NCBI GenBank assembly: GCA_030019025.1
Contig: JASEFR010000006.1
Span: 1-43,486, forward strand
DNA length: 43,486 bases
DNA from: a bacterium
GTDB lineage: Bacteria > Hydrothermota > Hydrothermia > UBA1063
Direction: 5' to 3'
Part shown: positions 18,838 through 26,695 of the stretch, piece by piece
Position numbering within the stretch: position 1 is the stretch's first letter
Layout: each line of letters opens with the position of its first letter
Position numbers and translations under genes: made by a program
Notes under the pieces: model-generated
Seen by the model: only the letters and a program-made list of their open reading frames with translations
Told to the model about the DNA's origin: nothing
Databases searched by the model: none

Positions 18838-18866
18838 ATTTTAATTTTTAAAATCAAAACTCGCAA
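18838..18866 (-). promoter_or_regulatory. Promoter of the mutS-mre operon, probably giving a leaderless mRNA
   Basis: On the minus strand, TTGCGA (18866-18861), a 17-nt spacer and TAAAAT (18843-18838) are followed by only 6 nt before the mutS ATG at 18831. The usual start 7 nt after the -10 box would be the A of the ATG. There is no Shine-Dalgarno. Inferred from sequence only. Confidence 0.6.
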
Positions 18867-18927
18867 AAGTCCAATTTTAGTTTTTCTTAACCCTGCTGTT
18901 TTGAACTTTTTGTTTTTAACCTTTTTG

Positions 18928-18956
18928 TTGAAAAAAGGATGTTTTTAACTTATACT
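18928..18956 (+). promoter_or_regulatory. Promoter of the yebC-ruvCAB operon
   Basis: TTGAAA (18928-18933), exactly 17 nt of spacer, then TATACT (18951-18956): a near-consensus sigma-70 promoter. The yebC Shine-Dalgarno GGAGGTG and ATG follow within 35 nt. It is divergent from the mutS promoter. Confidence 0.7.
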
Positions 18957-18990
18957 TAACCAAATGCAGTTTTAAAATGGAGGTGAAAAT

Positions 18991-19749
18991 ATGGCTGGTC
19001 ATTCCAAATGGGCTCAAATTAAACATAAAAAAGCAAAGGTTGATGCTCAGCGTGGAAAAATTTTTACGAAAATAATCAGGGAAATTACGGTTGCTGCGAA
19101 GCTTGGAGGTGGTAACCCAGAAAATAATCCACGTCTTCGTATTGCAATTGAAAAAGCTAAGGAAATAAATATGCCGTGGGAAAACATAGAAAGAGCTATT
19201 AAAAGAGGTACTGGAGAGCTTGAAGGAGTTGAGTACGTAGAGACTGTATTTGAAGGGTATGGTCCAGAAGGTGTTGCCTTCATAGTGAAAGTGCTTACCG
19301 ATAACAAGAATAGAACCAGTGGAGAAATCAGGCATATTTTCTCCAAACACGGTGGTCATCTTGGGGTACCGGGAAGTGTTGCATGGCAGTTTACGGAGAA
19401 GGGGATAATTTACGTTGATAAGGATAAAGTTTCTGAAGATGCAATCTTGGAAATTGCACTGGAAGCAGGGGCAGAAGATGTAAAAGAAGAAGGAGATTCC
19501 TTTGCTATCTACTGTGATCCTAAGGATTTTGAATGGGTTAAGAATGCATTTAAAGAAAGGGGTATAGAGATTTCTGAAGCCGATATTACTATGCTTCCAC
19601 AATCCACAGTAAAAATTGAGGATGAAAAAACCGCAGAAAAAATTCTGAAATTAATGGATGCCCTTGAGGAGAATGACGATGTTCAAAAGGTTTTTGCGAA
19701 CTTTGATATACCTGAAGATGTGCTCCAGACTATAGCAGCGAAATCTTGA
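18991..19749 (+). CDS. yebC: YebC/PmpR family regulator or translation factor (TACO1 family)
   Basis: The 252-residue protein starts with the signature [19 protein letters not shown] and continues with [16 protein letters not shown] and [21 protein letters not shown] (by parts), all diagnostic of YebC. The family has been described both as DNA-binding regulators and as ribosome factors relieving stalls, so its role here is not settled by sequence. It has a strong GGAGG 7 nt before ATG and its own near-consensus promoter. It leads ruvC, ruvA and ruvB, a common bacterial order. Length is standard. Confidence 0.96.
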   Translation: MAGHSKWAQIKHKKAKVDAQRGKIFTKIIREITVAAKLGGGNPENNPRLRIAIEKAKEINMPWENIERAIKRGTGELEGVEYVETVFEGYGPEGVAFIVKVLTDNKNRTSGEIRHIFSKHGGHLGVPGSVAWQFTEKGIIYVDKDKVSEDAILEIALEAGAEDVKEEGDSFAIYCDPKDFEWVKNAFKERGIEISEADITMLPQSTVKIEDEKTAEKILKLMDALEENDDVQKVFANFDIPEDVLQTIAAKS

Positions 19750-19753
19750 TTGG

Positions 19754-20230
19754 ATGTTGGTTTTAGGAATTGACCCCGGATTGAAGGCAAGTGGCGTTGC
19801 CATCATTGACCACAATTATAACATTAAGTTTTCTGAAACTCTTTATACCGAGGCAGGAGGCTTGGGTGAGCGTCTGAATGTTATTTACGAAGGAATCAGT
19901 AAGGTGCTTGAAGATTGGAACCCTGATGTGGTTGTGATAGAGAGCACTATCTATTATAGGAATGTAAAAACAGCCCTTACACTTGGTGCAGTGAGGGGGA
20001 CCTTTCTTCTTGCGGTTGCACAGAGGGGAATTGAAGTTGCAGAAATTTCCCCAACCAAAGTAAAGGTTAGCCTTACTGGGCAGGGAAGAGCAAGGAAGAA
20101 GCAGGTTGCCTATATGGTTAAGAATCTGGTGAAGCTTAATAAAGACTTGACAGAACATGAATTTGATGCCGTTGGGGTGTGTATTGCTTATTTGAGGAGT
20201 CTAAAAAATGCTTTACGCCTTAGAAGGTAA
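19754..20230 (+). CDS. ruvC: Holliday junction endonuclease RuvC
   Basis: RuvC cuts Holliday junctions as a dimer. The 158-residue protein has the RNase H-like core: Asp7 in LGIDPGLKASGVA, Glu63 in VVIESTIYY, and Asp138 in EHEFDAVGVCIAY. His135 stands where Escherichia coli has the other C-terminal aspartate, a variation known in the family. Length is normal. The ATG is 4 nt after the yebC stop, and the 3' end overlaps ruvA by 23 nt. Confidence 0.96.
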   Translation: MLVLGIDPGLKASGVAIIDHNYNIKFSETLYTEAGGLGERLNVIYEGISKVLEDWNPDVVVIESTIYYRNVKTALTLGAVRGTFLLAVAQRGIEVAEISPTKVKVSLTGQGRARKKQVAYMVKNLVKLNKDLTEHEFDAVGVCIAYLRSLKNALRLRR

Positions 20231-20789
20231 AGTAGTTGAGAAAAGGGATGTGCATGTTTTTCTCAACGTTAATGGCCTTGTCTTTGATATTCTTGTTGCT
20301 CCCTCCTTTGCGGAAGAGCTGATAGTTGGAGCTGTTAATTTTATTTACGTCAGCATGGTGGTTTTTGAGGAGAGTGTTGTCTTGTATGGTTTCAAAACTT
20401 CTGAGGAGCGCGAGATTTTTAGTTATCTCATCAAATTGCAAGGCATTGGACCAAATCTGGTTTTCCGAATAATGTCGGCATTGAGTGTAGAGGAGTTGAA
20501 AGACTGTTTGGAAAAGGGTGATGTTAATAGATTATCGCAAATAAAAGGTGTTGGAACTAAGAGAGCTGAACGTATAATCTTTGAGGCCCAAGGGATTACT
20601 ATTAAAACTGGAGAAAGAAAAGTTGAAGAGTCGGTAAGGTCAAAAGCGATCTCTGCCCTTATGTCCCTCGGATTGAGGGAACAGGACGCTACAAGTTTGG
20701 TAGATAAAGCAATAAAGAGTATCGGAAAACCTGTTAACCTTGAAGAGCTTATAAAAGCTGCATTGGGAGGTGGCGGTGAGAATAACTGA
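20208..20789 (+). CDS. ruvA: Holliday junction branch migration protein RuvA
   Basis: RuvA binds the junction as a tetramer and loads RuvB. The 193 residues show the N-terminal OB-fold ([22 protein letters not shown] by parts), two helix-hairpin-helix segments ([16 protein letters not shown] near residue 73 and [16 protein letters not shown] near residue 107), and the C-terminal RuvB-contacting domain ([15 protein letters not shown]). It overlaps ruvC by 23 nt, so translation is coupled. Confidence 0.96.
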   Translation: MLYALEGKVVEKRDVHVFLNVNGLVFDILVAPSFAEELIVGAVNFIYVSMVVFEESVVLYGFKTSEEREIFSYLIKLQGIGPNLVFRIMSALSVEELKDCLEKGDVNRLSQIKGVGTKRAERIIFEAQGITIKTGERKVEESVRSKAISALMSLGLREQDATSLVDKAIKSIGKPVNLEELIKAALGGGGENN

Positions 20790-21816
20790 TCCTAAAGGGG
20801 TTTTTGACGAAGACAGAGAACTGGATAAAACTCTGAGGCCTCTTTCTTTTGAAGAGTTTATAGGGCAGGAAAAAATTAAAGAAAATTTGAAAATTTTCGT
20901 AAAGGCTGCAAATTTGCGAAATGAGCAGTTGGATCATGTGTTGCTTCTCGGCCCGCCCGGTCTTGGTAAAACAACTCTGGCTTATATTATTGCAAATGAG
21001 ATGGGAGTTAACATTAAAACCACATCAGGCCCTATTATTGAAAGGCCTATTGACCTTGTCGGAATCTTAACCTCTCTTAAGGAAAGGGATGTGCTTTTTA
21101 TCGATGAGATACACAGACTTCCCCGAGCGGTTGAAGAGTACCTTTATTCGGCGATGGAAGACTTTAAAATTGATATAGTTCTCGATAAGGGCCCCAAAGC
21201 AGAATCTGTGAGAATAGATATCGCTCCATTTACATTAATTGGTGCAACAACCAGGGTTGGATTGTTAACGTCTCCCTTAATATCGCGTTTTGGAATGTCT
21301 TTCAGACTTGATTATTACAGCGTTCAGGAACTTTATAAAATAATTCTTCGATCGGCTAAATTGTTGAAAGTGGAGGTTAGCGATGAAGGCGCGTTGGAGA
21401 TTGCAAGAAGGGCAAGGGGAACTCCGAGGGTCGCCAACCGCCTTCTTAGAAGGGTAAGGGATTACGCAGAAGTAAAATCTAACGGGATTATAGATAAAGA
21501 GATTGCGATCTATGCTTTGAACAATTTAGATGTGGACGAAAAAGGCCTCGATGAAATGGACAAGAAGATTTTGAAAACAATTATAGAGAAATTTAATGGT
21601 GGACCAGTCGGGATAAAAACTCTTTCCCATGCGGTTTCGGAAGACCCTGGCACTATTGAAGAGGTTTATGAACCCTTCCTTTTAAGGGAAGGTTTTCTGA
21701 AAAGAACTACGAGGGGTAGAGTAGCAACCCCTCTGGCTTACGAACATTTGGGTTATGATACAAAAAACTATAACTTGGAACTATTTAAAGAATGGGAGGT
21801 TCGCAATGAAGATTAA
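20776..21816 (+). CDS. ruvB: Holliday junction branch migration helicase RuvB
   Basis: RuvB is the AAA+ hexameric motor of branch migration. It has Walker [14 protein letters not shown] near residue 57, Walker [19 protein letters not shown], sensor 1 LIGATTR, and the arginine-finger region [11 protein letters not shown], followed by the winged-helix C-terminal domain ([17 protein letters not shown]). Two in-frame GTG codons are possible, at 20770 and 20776. The second is 5 nt after GGGAGG while the first overlaps it, so 20776 (346 residues) is preferred. Both starts lie inside ruvA. Confidence 0.96.
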   Translation: MRITDPKGVFDEDRELDKTLRPLSFEEFIGQEKIKENLKIFVKAANLRNEQLDHVLLLGPPGLGKTTLAYIIANEMGVNIKTTSGPIIERPIDLVGILTSLKERDVLFIDEIHRLPRAVEEYLYSAMEDFKIDIVLDKGPKAESVRIDIAPFTLIGATTRVGLLTSPLISRFGMSFRLDYYSVQELYKIILRSAKLLKVEVSDEGALEIARRARGTPRVANRLLRRVRDYAEVKSNGIIDKEIAIYALNNLDVDEKGLDEMDKKILKTIIEKFNGGPVGIKTLSHAVSEDPGTIEEVYEPFLLREGFLKRTTRGRVATPLAYEHLGYDTKNYNLELFKEWEVRNED

Positions 21817-22387
21817 GTTAAGAGAAAAAGATGCATTGATTATCGTTGACTTGCAAAATGATTTCTGTCCTGGGGGTGCTCTGGCTGTTCCTGATGGAGA
21901 TAAGATTGTCCCGGTTTTGAATGCGTATATAGAGCGTTTTTCATCGGGTAGATCGTTGATAGTAGCCACAAGGGATTGGCATCCTGAAAGCCACATTTCC
22001 TTCGTGGAGCAGGGCGGCATATGGCCTAAACACTGTGTTCAGAATACTAAGGGGGCTGAATTTCACCCTGATTTGAAATTGCCCCAGGATGCAATAATAG
22101 TATCTAAGGCGACAGAACCTGAGAAAGAGGCTTATTCTGGGTTTGATGGGACTGGCCTGGAGAAACTTTTAAGGGGAAGAGGAATAACCCGGCTTTTTAT
22201 TGGTGGACTCGCAACGGATTACTGTGTAAAGGCTACTGTTCTTGATGCATTAAGATTTGGATTTTGTGTATTTTTGCTTCTTGACGCGGTGAAGGGTGTG
22301 AATGTACAGCCAGAAGATTCGGAAAGAGCGATTATTGAGATGCTTGAAAAAGGAGCTATTGGAATAGTTTTTGAAGAGATCAAGTAA
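21806..22387 (+). CDS. pncA: Nicotinamidase (PncA, isochorismatase-like)
   Basis: The enzyme hydrolyses nicotinamide to nicotinate in NAD salvage. With the start at ATG 21806 (GGAGG 8 nt before) it has 193 residues. The triad is visible as Asp15 ([13 protein letters not shown]), Lys101 ([15 protein letters not shown]) and Cys140 ([15 protein letters not shown]). The metal ligands Asp57, His59 and His63 lie in RDWHPESH. These match PncA specifically among isochorismatase-fold proteins. It overlaps the ruvB end by 11 nt. An earlier in-frame start at 21755 would add 17 residues that do not belong to the family. Confidence 0.93.
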   Translation: MKIKLREKDALIIVDLQNDFCPGGALAVPDGDKIVPVLNAYIERFSSGRSLIVATRDWHPESHISFVEQGGIWPKHCVQNTKGAEFHPDLKLPQDAIIVSKATEPEKEAYSGFDGTGLEKLLRGRGITRLFIGGLATDYCVKATVLDALRFGFCVFLLLDAVKGVNVQPEDSERAIIEMLEKGAIGIVFEEIK

Positions 22388-22402
22388 GACTGGTGCATTT
22401 TA

Positions 22403-23431
22403 ATGGTTCCCAGAGTTGTAGCTTTGATGAGTGGAGGAGTTGATTCTACTGTTGCAGCTCTGACTTTAAAGGAACAGGGATATGAAGTAATAGGTGTCAC
22501 TTTCAATTTTAATACCAGGTGTGGGAGGGTTCAAGATATTGAGGATGCTAAAAAGATGGCGAGAGAGATCGGCATAAGGCACGAGGTGTTTGATGTTTCT
22601 GATTACTTTAAAAAAGAAATTATCCAATATTTCTTGGATGAATACAAAAAAGGGCGTACTCCCAATCCTTGTGCCCTTTGCAATAAGAAGGTTAAATTGA
22701 GCTTGGGAATAAAGATTGCTAAAGGGTTTGGGTGTGATTTTGTTGCTACAGGTCATTATGCGAGGATAACGCGAGAAAATGGAGAAGTTCATTTGAGAAA
22801 GGCTCTGTGGGAAAACAAATCGCAGGAATATTATCTTGCTTTGATTGAAAAAGCACATCTTGAGAAATTGATCCTTCCCCTTGGTGAGATGTCAAAGGAT
22901 GAGGTGAGAGAAAAGGCAAAAAAGTTTGGGCTTGAAGTTCATGACAAAGAAGAGAGTCAGGATGTTTGTTTTGTGGGGAAGGATTATAGGGTATTTCTTC
23001 TAAAAAAGGGCTTTGAAAAGAAAGAAGGCTTGATAGTTGACGAAAATGGCAATGTTCTGGGAAAGCACGACGGCTATTATTTCTTTACCATTGGTCAAAG
23101 AAGAGGAATTGGAGTAGCAATGGGCAAAAGGTTTTATGTAAAAGAAATCCTTCCTGAAAGAAATCTTGTTGTTGTTGCTCCCTTTGAAAGATTGTACGAC
23201 AACAGTTTTTCCGTTAAAGATATGAATTTTTTGGAAGAAGTAGTAGAGGGAGAGCGGTTAGAAGTGAGAGTGAGATATAGGGGTAAAATGGCTGAGTGCA
23301 CCCTCTTTCCTTTATCCGATGGTACTTATAAGGTTATTCTTAGTGATAAGCTTTTTGCAATTACTCCTGGACAGGTTGCGGTGTTTTACCGGGGAGATAT
23401 GGTCGTAGGTGGGGGTATAATTGATGGCTGA
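22403..23431 (+). CDS. mnmA: tRNA 2-thiouridylase MnmA
   Basis: MnmA adds sulfur at position 2 of the wobble uridine in Lys, Glu and Gln tRNAs. The 342-residue protein has the PP-loop MSGGVDST near residue 9, TPNPCALCNKKVK with the catalytic Cys90 (and Cys93), ATGHYARI, and SQDVCFVG with the second catalytic Cys189, followed by the central and C-terminal beta domains (FFTIGQRRGIGVA). The two cysteines correspond to the known nucleophile and persulfide carrier. It ends overlapping the next PP-loop gene. Confidence 0.96.
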   Translation: MVPRVVALMSGGVDSTVAALTLKEQGYEVIGVTFNFNTRCGRVQDIEDAKKMAREIGIRHEVFDVSDYFKKEIIQYFLDEYKKGRTPNPCALCNKKVKLSLGIKIAKGFGCDFVATGHYARITRENGEVHLRKALWENKSQEYYLALIEKAHLEKLILPLGEMSKDEVREKAKKFGLEVHDKEESQDVCFVGKDYRVFLLKKGFEKKEGLIVDENGNVLGKHDGYYFFTIGQRRGIGVAMGKRFYVKEILPERNLVVVAPFERLYDNSFSVKDMNFLEEVVEGERLEVRVRYRGKMAECTLFPLSDGTYKVILSDKLFAITPGQVAVFYRGDMVVGGGIIDG

Positions 23432-24431
23432 GAACAAAGTAAAAGCTTTGGCACTTTTATCAGGGGGACTTGATTCCACACTTTCAGCATTAATAATGCA
23501 AAAGCATGGAGTTGAAGTCAAGGGGATTGTTTTCGTCACTCCCTTCTCTTCCTCTGAGGTGGACCTGAGAAGAGTTTCAGAATCTAAGAGGGCTTATTAC
23601 AGTAAAGTTGGAATTGATGTTGATGTTTATGAAATTGTTGAGGAATATTTTGAGATTGTAAAAAATCCCCTGCATGGTTATGGTAAAAACCTGAACCCCT
23701 GTGTCGATTGTAAAATCTTGTTTCTAAGAAAGACTAAGGAGTTGCTGGGTATATACGGTGCTAATTTTATCATAACTGGTGAAGTTTTGGGGCAGAGGTC
23801 GATGTCGCAAATGCTGAATACTTTACTACACATTGAAAGAGAAGCGGGGGTTGAAGGGCTCGTCGTAAGGCCACTCTCGGGGAAATTGTTACCTCCTACA
23901 AAGCCTGAGCTGGATGGAATTATAAAAAGAGAATGGCTTATGGCTATAAAGGGAAGAGGGAGAAAAGAACAACTTGAACTGGCGAGGGAATTGGGATTGA
24001 CAGAATTTCAGCAACCTGCAGGAGGATGTTTGTTAACAGTACCAAGTTTTTCAGAACGCCTTAGAAAGGTTTTGCTTAGAAATGAGCTGGACCAATTTCA
24101 CGTGGCCCTAATTAAGTTGGGAAGGCATTTCTTTGTAAACGGCAGAAGATTGGTAATAGGTAGAAACGAGAAAGAAAATCAACAGATTTTGAGAATAGCT
24201 TCAGGTAAGTTGGCTATTTTTGAGCCCATAAGTACCAAAGGTCCAGTAGCGGTTTTTGAAAGCCAAGATTTAGATTTAGAATCATTAAGTACCATCCTCG
24301 GAATTGTAGCGAGGTATTGTGACGAGAAGGAAAATGTTGAATTTTTTATTAAATTGCCCTCAGGGGAAAACTTTAGCTACCGGATTGAAAAATCTTTCCA
24401 TCCATCAGAAGTTGAAAAATTCAGAAATTAG
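23424..24431 (+). CDS. PP-loop ATPase related to MnmA/ThiI, likely tRNA sulfur transfer, uncharacterised
   Basis: This 335-residue protein begins with a PP-loop (LLSGGLDSTLSAL, residues 11-23). It has NPCVDCK with Cys93 and Cys96, then ITGEVLGQRSMSQ, RPLSGKLLPPT, PAGGCLLT with Cys202, and a C-terminal region beginning KLGRHFFVNGRRLVIGRNEKEN that resembles the NFACT-R-like RNA-binding domain associated with this family. The family is widespread in anaerobes and often annotated as ThiI-like or as a thiouridylate enzyme, but its target is not established to my knowledge. ATG 23424 is preferred over TTG 23421. It overlaps mnmA by 8 nt, suggesting a linked role. Its stop overlaps that of the convergent DUF4416 gene. 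Confidence 0.8.
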   Translation: MAENKVKALALLSGGLDSTLSALIMQKHGVEVKGIVFVTPFSSSEVDLRRVSESKRAYYSKVGIDVDVYEIVEEYFEIVKNPLHGYGKNLNPCVDCKILFLRKTKELLGIYGANFIITGEVLGQRSMSQMLNTLLHIEREAGVEGLVVRPLSGKLLPPTKPELDGIIKREWLMAIKGRGRKEQLELARELGLTEFQQPAGGCLLTVPSFSERLRKVLLRNELDQFHVALIKLGRHFFVNGRRLVIGRNEKENQQILRIASGKLAIFEPISTKGPVAVFESQDLDLESLSTILGIVARYCDEKENVEFFIKLPSGENFSYRIEKSFHPSEVEKFRN

Positions 24432-24952
24432 TAAATTCGGTAGAGTTTAAGCTTCTCGCGGGCTTTTTTGAAGAAATCTTTTGCAGCTTGGGTTTTATAA
24501 TCTGGATAAGTCCAGGGGAGCTCTTTAAAACCTTCCTTCTTTGAGAATACCAGGGTTACTTCTGCGTAAATCCCATCAGATATGTAAATCCTGTGGGAGT
24601 AGTTTTTAGTGGTAAAAAGGACCACATTGGAGAGGGTTATATAACCGGGGTCAATGTTGATCGTTCGCTTTCCGGAGACTGAGAATCTGTTTTCTATTTC
24701 ATTGGAGAGTAGTTTTACTTTGTGAAGGTCCTCTAAGGGCTTAATTCCCTTAAATAAGACCCAGCATCTTAAAAGTCCTTTGCCCATTTCCTCAGCGTAA
24801 TAATCAGTAAAATTGTCGAAGGGTAACACTTCAGATACGAAATCAATTTCACCTATGGGGTTCAGTATCTCTCCAAGCTTCGCAATGTTTTCCTCTTGGG
24901 AAATGATACCACTGAAGAGTAGTACCTCCTCTGGAGTTTTGACTTCTCCCAT
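24428..24952 (-). CDS. DUF4416 family protein, function unknown
   Basis: This is a conserved protein of about 174 residues. The recognisable family segments are FDNFTDYYAEEMG, INIDPGYITLSNVVL, HRIYISDGIYAEVTLVF and the C-terminal PWTYPDY. No catalytic motif with known function is evident. The ATG at 24952 is chosen because a perfect TATAAT lies 6 nt before it and the family-like sequence begins MGEVKTPEEV. A TTG at 24979 would add nine residues but lies upstream of the -10 box. There is no Shine-Dalgarno at a usable distance. It is divergent from ribD and convergent with the PP-loop gene. Confidence 0.8.
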   Translation of the reverse strand: MGEVKTPEEVLLFSGIISQEENIAKLGEILNPIGEIDFVSEVLPFDNFTDYYAEEMGKGLLRCWVLFKGIKPLEDLHKVKLLSNEIENRFSVSGKRTINIDPGYITLSNVVLFTTKNYSHRIYISDGIYAEVTLVFSKKEGFKELPWTYPDYKTQAAKDFFKKAREKLKLYRIY

Positions 24953-24954
24953 GG

Positions 24955-25016
24955 TTAAATTATAAATCACCTTACCCAAAAATGGGCCCGACTATGGGCT
25001 AACCTTTATAATTTAA
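24955..25016. promoter_or_regulatory. Nearly symmetric divergent promoters for DUF4416 (-) and ribD (+)
   Basis: TATAAT occurs on the minus strand at 24964-24959 (6 nt before the DUF4416 ATG) and on the plus strand at 25007-25012 (8 nt before the ribD ATG). Both are embedded in an exact 11-bp inverted repeat, TTAAATTATAA (24955-24965) and TTATAATTTAA (25006-25016). Neither promoter has a good -35 box. The shared -35 zone (about 24982-24989) contains GGGCCC and the direct repeat ATGGGC at 24982 and 24994, 12 bp apart, a candidate operator. Confidence 0.6.
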
Positions 25017-25020
25017 GTAT

Positions 25021-26106
25021 ATGCCTGACGATATTTTCTATATGAGAAAGGTCTTTGAACTGGCAAAGCTGGGAGAGGGTTTTACTTCTCCTAATCCGAT
25101 GGTGGGCGCTGTGATTGTTAAAGAAGGTAGGATCGTCGGTATCGGATATCACAAGAAAAAAGGCGACAAGCATGCTGAGATAAGGGCGATAGAAGATGCG
25201 GTAGGACATTTGGAAGGTTCCACCCTATACATCAATCTGGAACCTTGTGTTCATCACGGTTCTACGCCACCTTGTGCACCAGTGGTTGCTCAGTCAGGGA
25301 TTAAAAGAGTGGTGATCTCCAATATTGATCCCAATCCGCTCGTTAGCGGAAAAGGAGTCGAATATTTGAGGAGCAAGGGTATAGAGGTCCTCACAGGGGT
25401 TCTTGAAGAAGAAGGGTATTTTCTCAACCGATTTTTCTTTCATTACATGAAGACTGGCTTTCCATACGTAATTGGAAAGATGGCTTTGAGTATGGATGGA
25501 TTCATTGCAGACAATAGCGGAAATTCAAAATGGATTACCGGTGAAGATTCCAGAAAGTATGTACATAAGTTAAGGGGAGATGTTGATGCCATAATGGTCG
25601 GGAAAGGCACCATTGAAAAAGACAATCCTTCTCTTCTGCCACGACTTATATATTCCCCCAGAGTACCTGCAAAGGTTGTTGTCGCAAGGAAACCCTTCAA
25701 GAATTTTGATTACCAGATTTTTGATTCTGAGGGGATGGTTTATGTCCTGACTGTGAAGAATTCAGAATGGCGAGTTCCATCAGATTTAAGGGCAAACATA
25801 GAACTCGTTGAAGTTGGTGTATTAGAAAACGGTGCCATTGATCTGAGGGAGGCTCTTGTTGCTCTTGGAAAGAGAGGAATTCAATCTATTCTCTGTGAGG
25901 GAGGGAGTTTTCTCATGGGAGAACTCTTAAAGCTTGGGCTTGTTCAAGAGTTGGTTATTTTCTATTCAAATCTGATTCTTGGAAGTGGATTGAAGCCCTT
26001 TGGTGGCATTTCCTTAGCAATAGATGAGGCGATTAAAGATTTTAAGCTCTTTGAGCGGTTAAGTTTCCAGAATGACATTATGGTGAGGTTTTTAAAAAAT
26101 GACTGA
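25021..26106 (+). CDS. ribD: Bifunctional riboflavin deaminase/reductase RibD
   Basis: RibD carries out the deaminase and reductase steps of riboflavin synthesis. The N-terminal cytidine-deaminase-like domain has the zinc site His51-Ala-Glu53 (DKHAEIRAIEDA) with Cys76 and Cys85 (EPCVHHGSTPPCAPVV), and SPNPMVGAVIV. The reductase domain from about residue 140 shows PYVIGKMALSMDGFIA, KWITGEDSR, and LCEGGSFLMGELL. Length (361) is normal. No ribE, ribA or ribH is near. The ATG stands 8 nt after a TATAAT box without any Shine-Dalgarno, so the mRNA may be leaderless and cannot hold an FMN riboswitch. Confidence 0.95.
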   Translation: MPDDIFYMRKVFELAKLGEGFTSPNPMVGAVIVKEGRIVGIGYHKKKGDKHAEIRAIEDAVGHLEGSTLYINLEPCVHHGSTPPCAPVVAQSGIKRVVISNIDPNPLVSGKGVEYLRSKGIEVLTGVLEEEGYFLNRFFFHYMKTGFPYVIGKMALSMDGFIADNSGNSKWITGEDSRKYVHKLRGDVDAIMVGKGTIEKDNPSLLPRLIYSPRVPAKVVVARKPFKNFDYQIFDSEGMVYVLTVKNSEWRVPSDLRANIELVEVGVLENGAIDLREALVALGKRGIQSILCEGGSFLMGELLKLGLVQELVIFYSNLILGSGLKPFGGISLAIDEAIKDFKLFERLSFQNDIMVRFLKND

Positions 26107-26668
26107 AAAAATAATATCTTACATGTCAAATTTTATTACAAGTAAGGAGTTGCTGGTATTTGTTGTGTCAATGCTTCCTATAGTGGAGCTAAGAGGTGCA
26201 ATTCCACTTGCCGTTTTTCAGTATAATTTCCCTCTTTATAAGGCTTTCACTCTTTCCGTAGTCGGAAACGTTTTAATTACCGTGCCCCTTGTATTTCTGA
26301 TAGGCTTTGCAGAAGAACATTTTAGGAAATTTGCTTTTTTAAGTAAATTAATGGATAAAATTTTGGCAAAGGCAAATAAACATAAGGGATACATTGAAAA
26401 GTATGAGTTTCTTGGCCTTTTTCTTTTCGTTGCTATCCCCTTACCTGGAACGGGAGCTTGGACTGGGGCGTTAATTGCTTACCTTTTGTCAATGAATAAA
26501 TGGTTTGCCTTTTCCTCGATCTCTCTCGGTGTTTTGGTAGCCGGGATTTTGGTTAGTTTTTTCACTTCCTTTGGGTTTTTAAAAGGATTGCTGGTAGCGG
26601 TTTCTACATTATTTGTGGTTAATAAAGTGGTTTCTTATTTTCTGGATAGATTTTACAAAAAGGCTTAA
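26099..26668 (+). CDS. COG2426-type small multidrug export / integral membrane protein
   Basis: This 189-residue hydrophobic protein has about four to five spans. The segments LPIVELRGAIPLAVFQYNFP and, later, FVAIPLPGTGAWTGALIAYLL are the hallmark of the COG2426 family, which databases call small multi-drug export protein. The transport role rests on that name and is not firmly established. The ATG overlaps the ribD end by 8 nt, so it is co-translated with ribD, although no functional tie is obvious. Confidence 0.75.
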   Translation: MTEKIISYMSNFITSKELLVFVVSMLPIVELRGAIPLAVFQYNFPLYKAFTLSVVGNVLITVPLVFLIGFAEEHFRKFAFLSKLMDKILAKANKHKGYIEKYEFLGLFLFVAIPLPGTGAWTGALIAYLLSMNKWFAFSSISLGVLVAGILVSFFTSFGFLKGLLVAVSTLFVVNKVVSYFLDRFYKKA

Positions 26669-26695
26669 AATATTTTTATTAACAGGAGGAGTTTG

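Noticed and set aside
18916-19602. A 228-codon open frame antisense to yebC
   Set aside because: It lies almost wholly opposite yebC, has low-complexity Phe/Ser/Asn-rich sequence, no Shine-Dalgarno and no recognisable domain.
24953-25020. FMN riboswitch before ribD
   Set aside because: The TATAAT box is 8 nt before the ATG, leaving no leader, and no conserved FMN-aptamer sequence is present.
26099-26668. Membrane protein as part of the Pil-like block
   Set aside because: It belongs to the widespread COG2426 family and is coupled to ribD; a 27-nt gap with a new Shine-Dalgarno separates it from the next gene.
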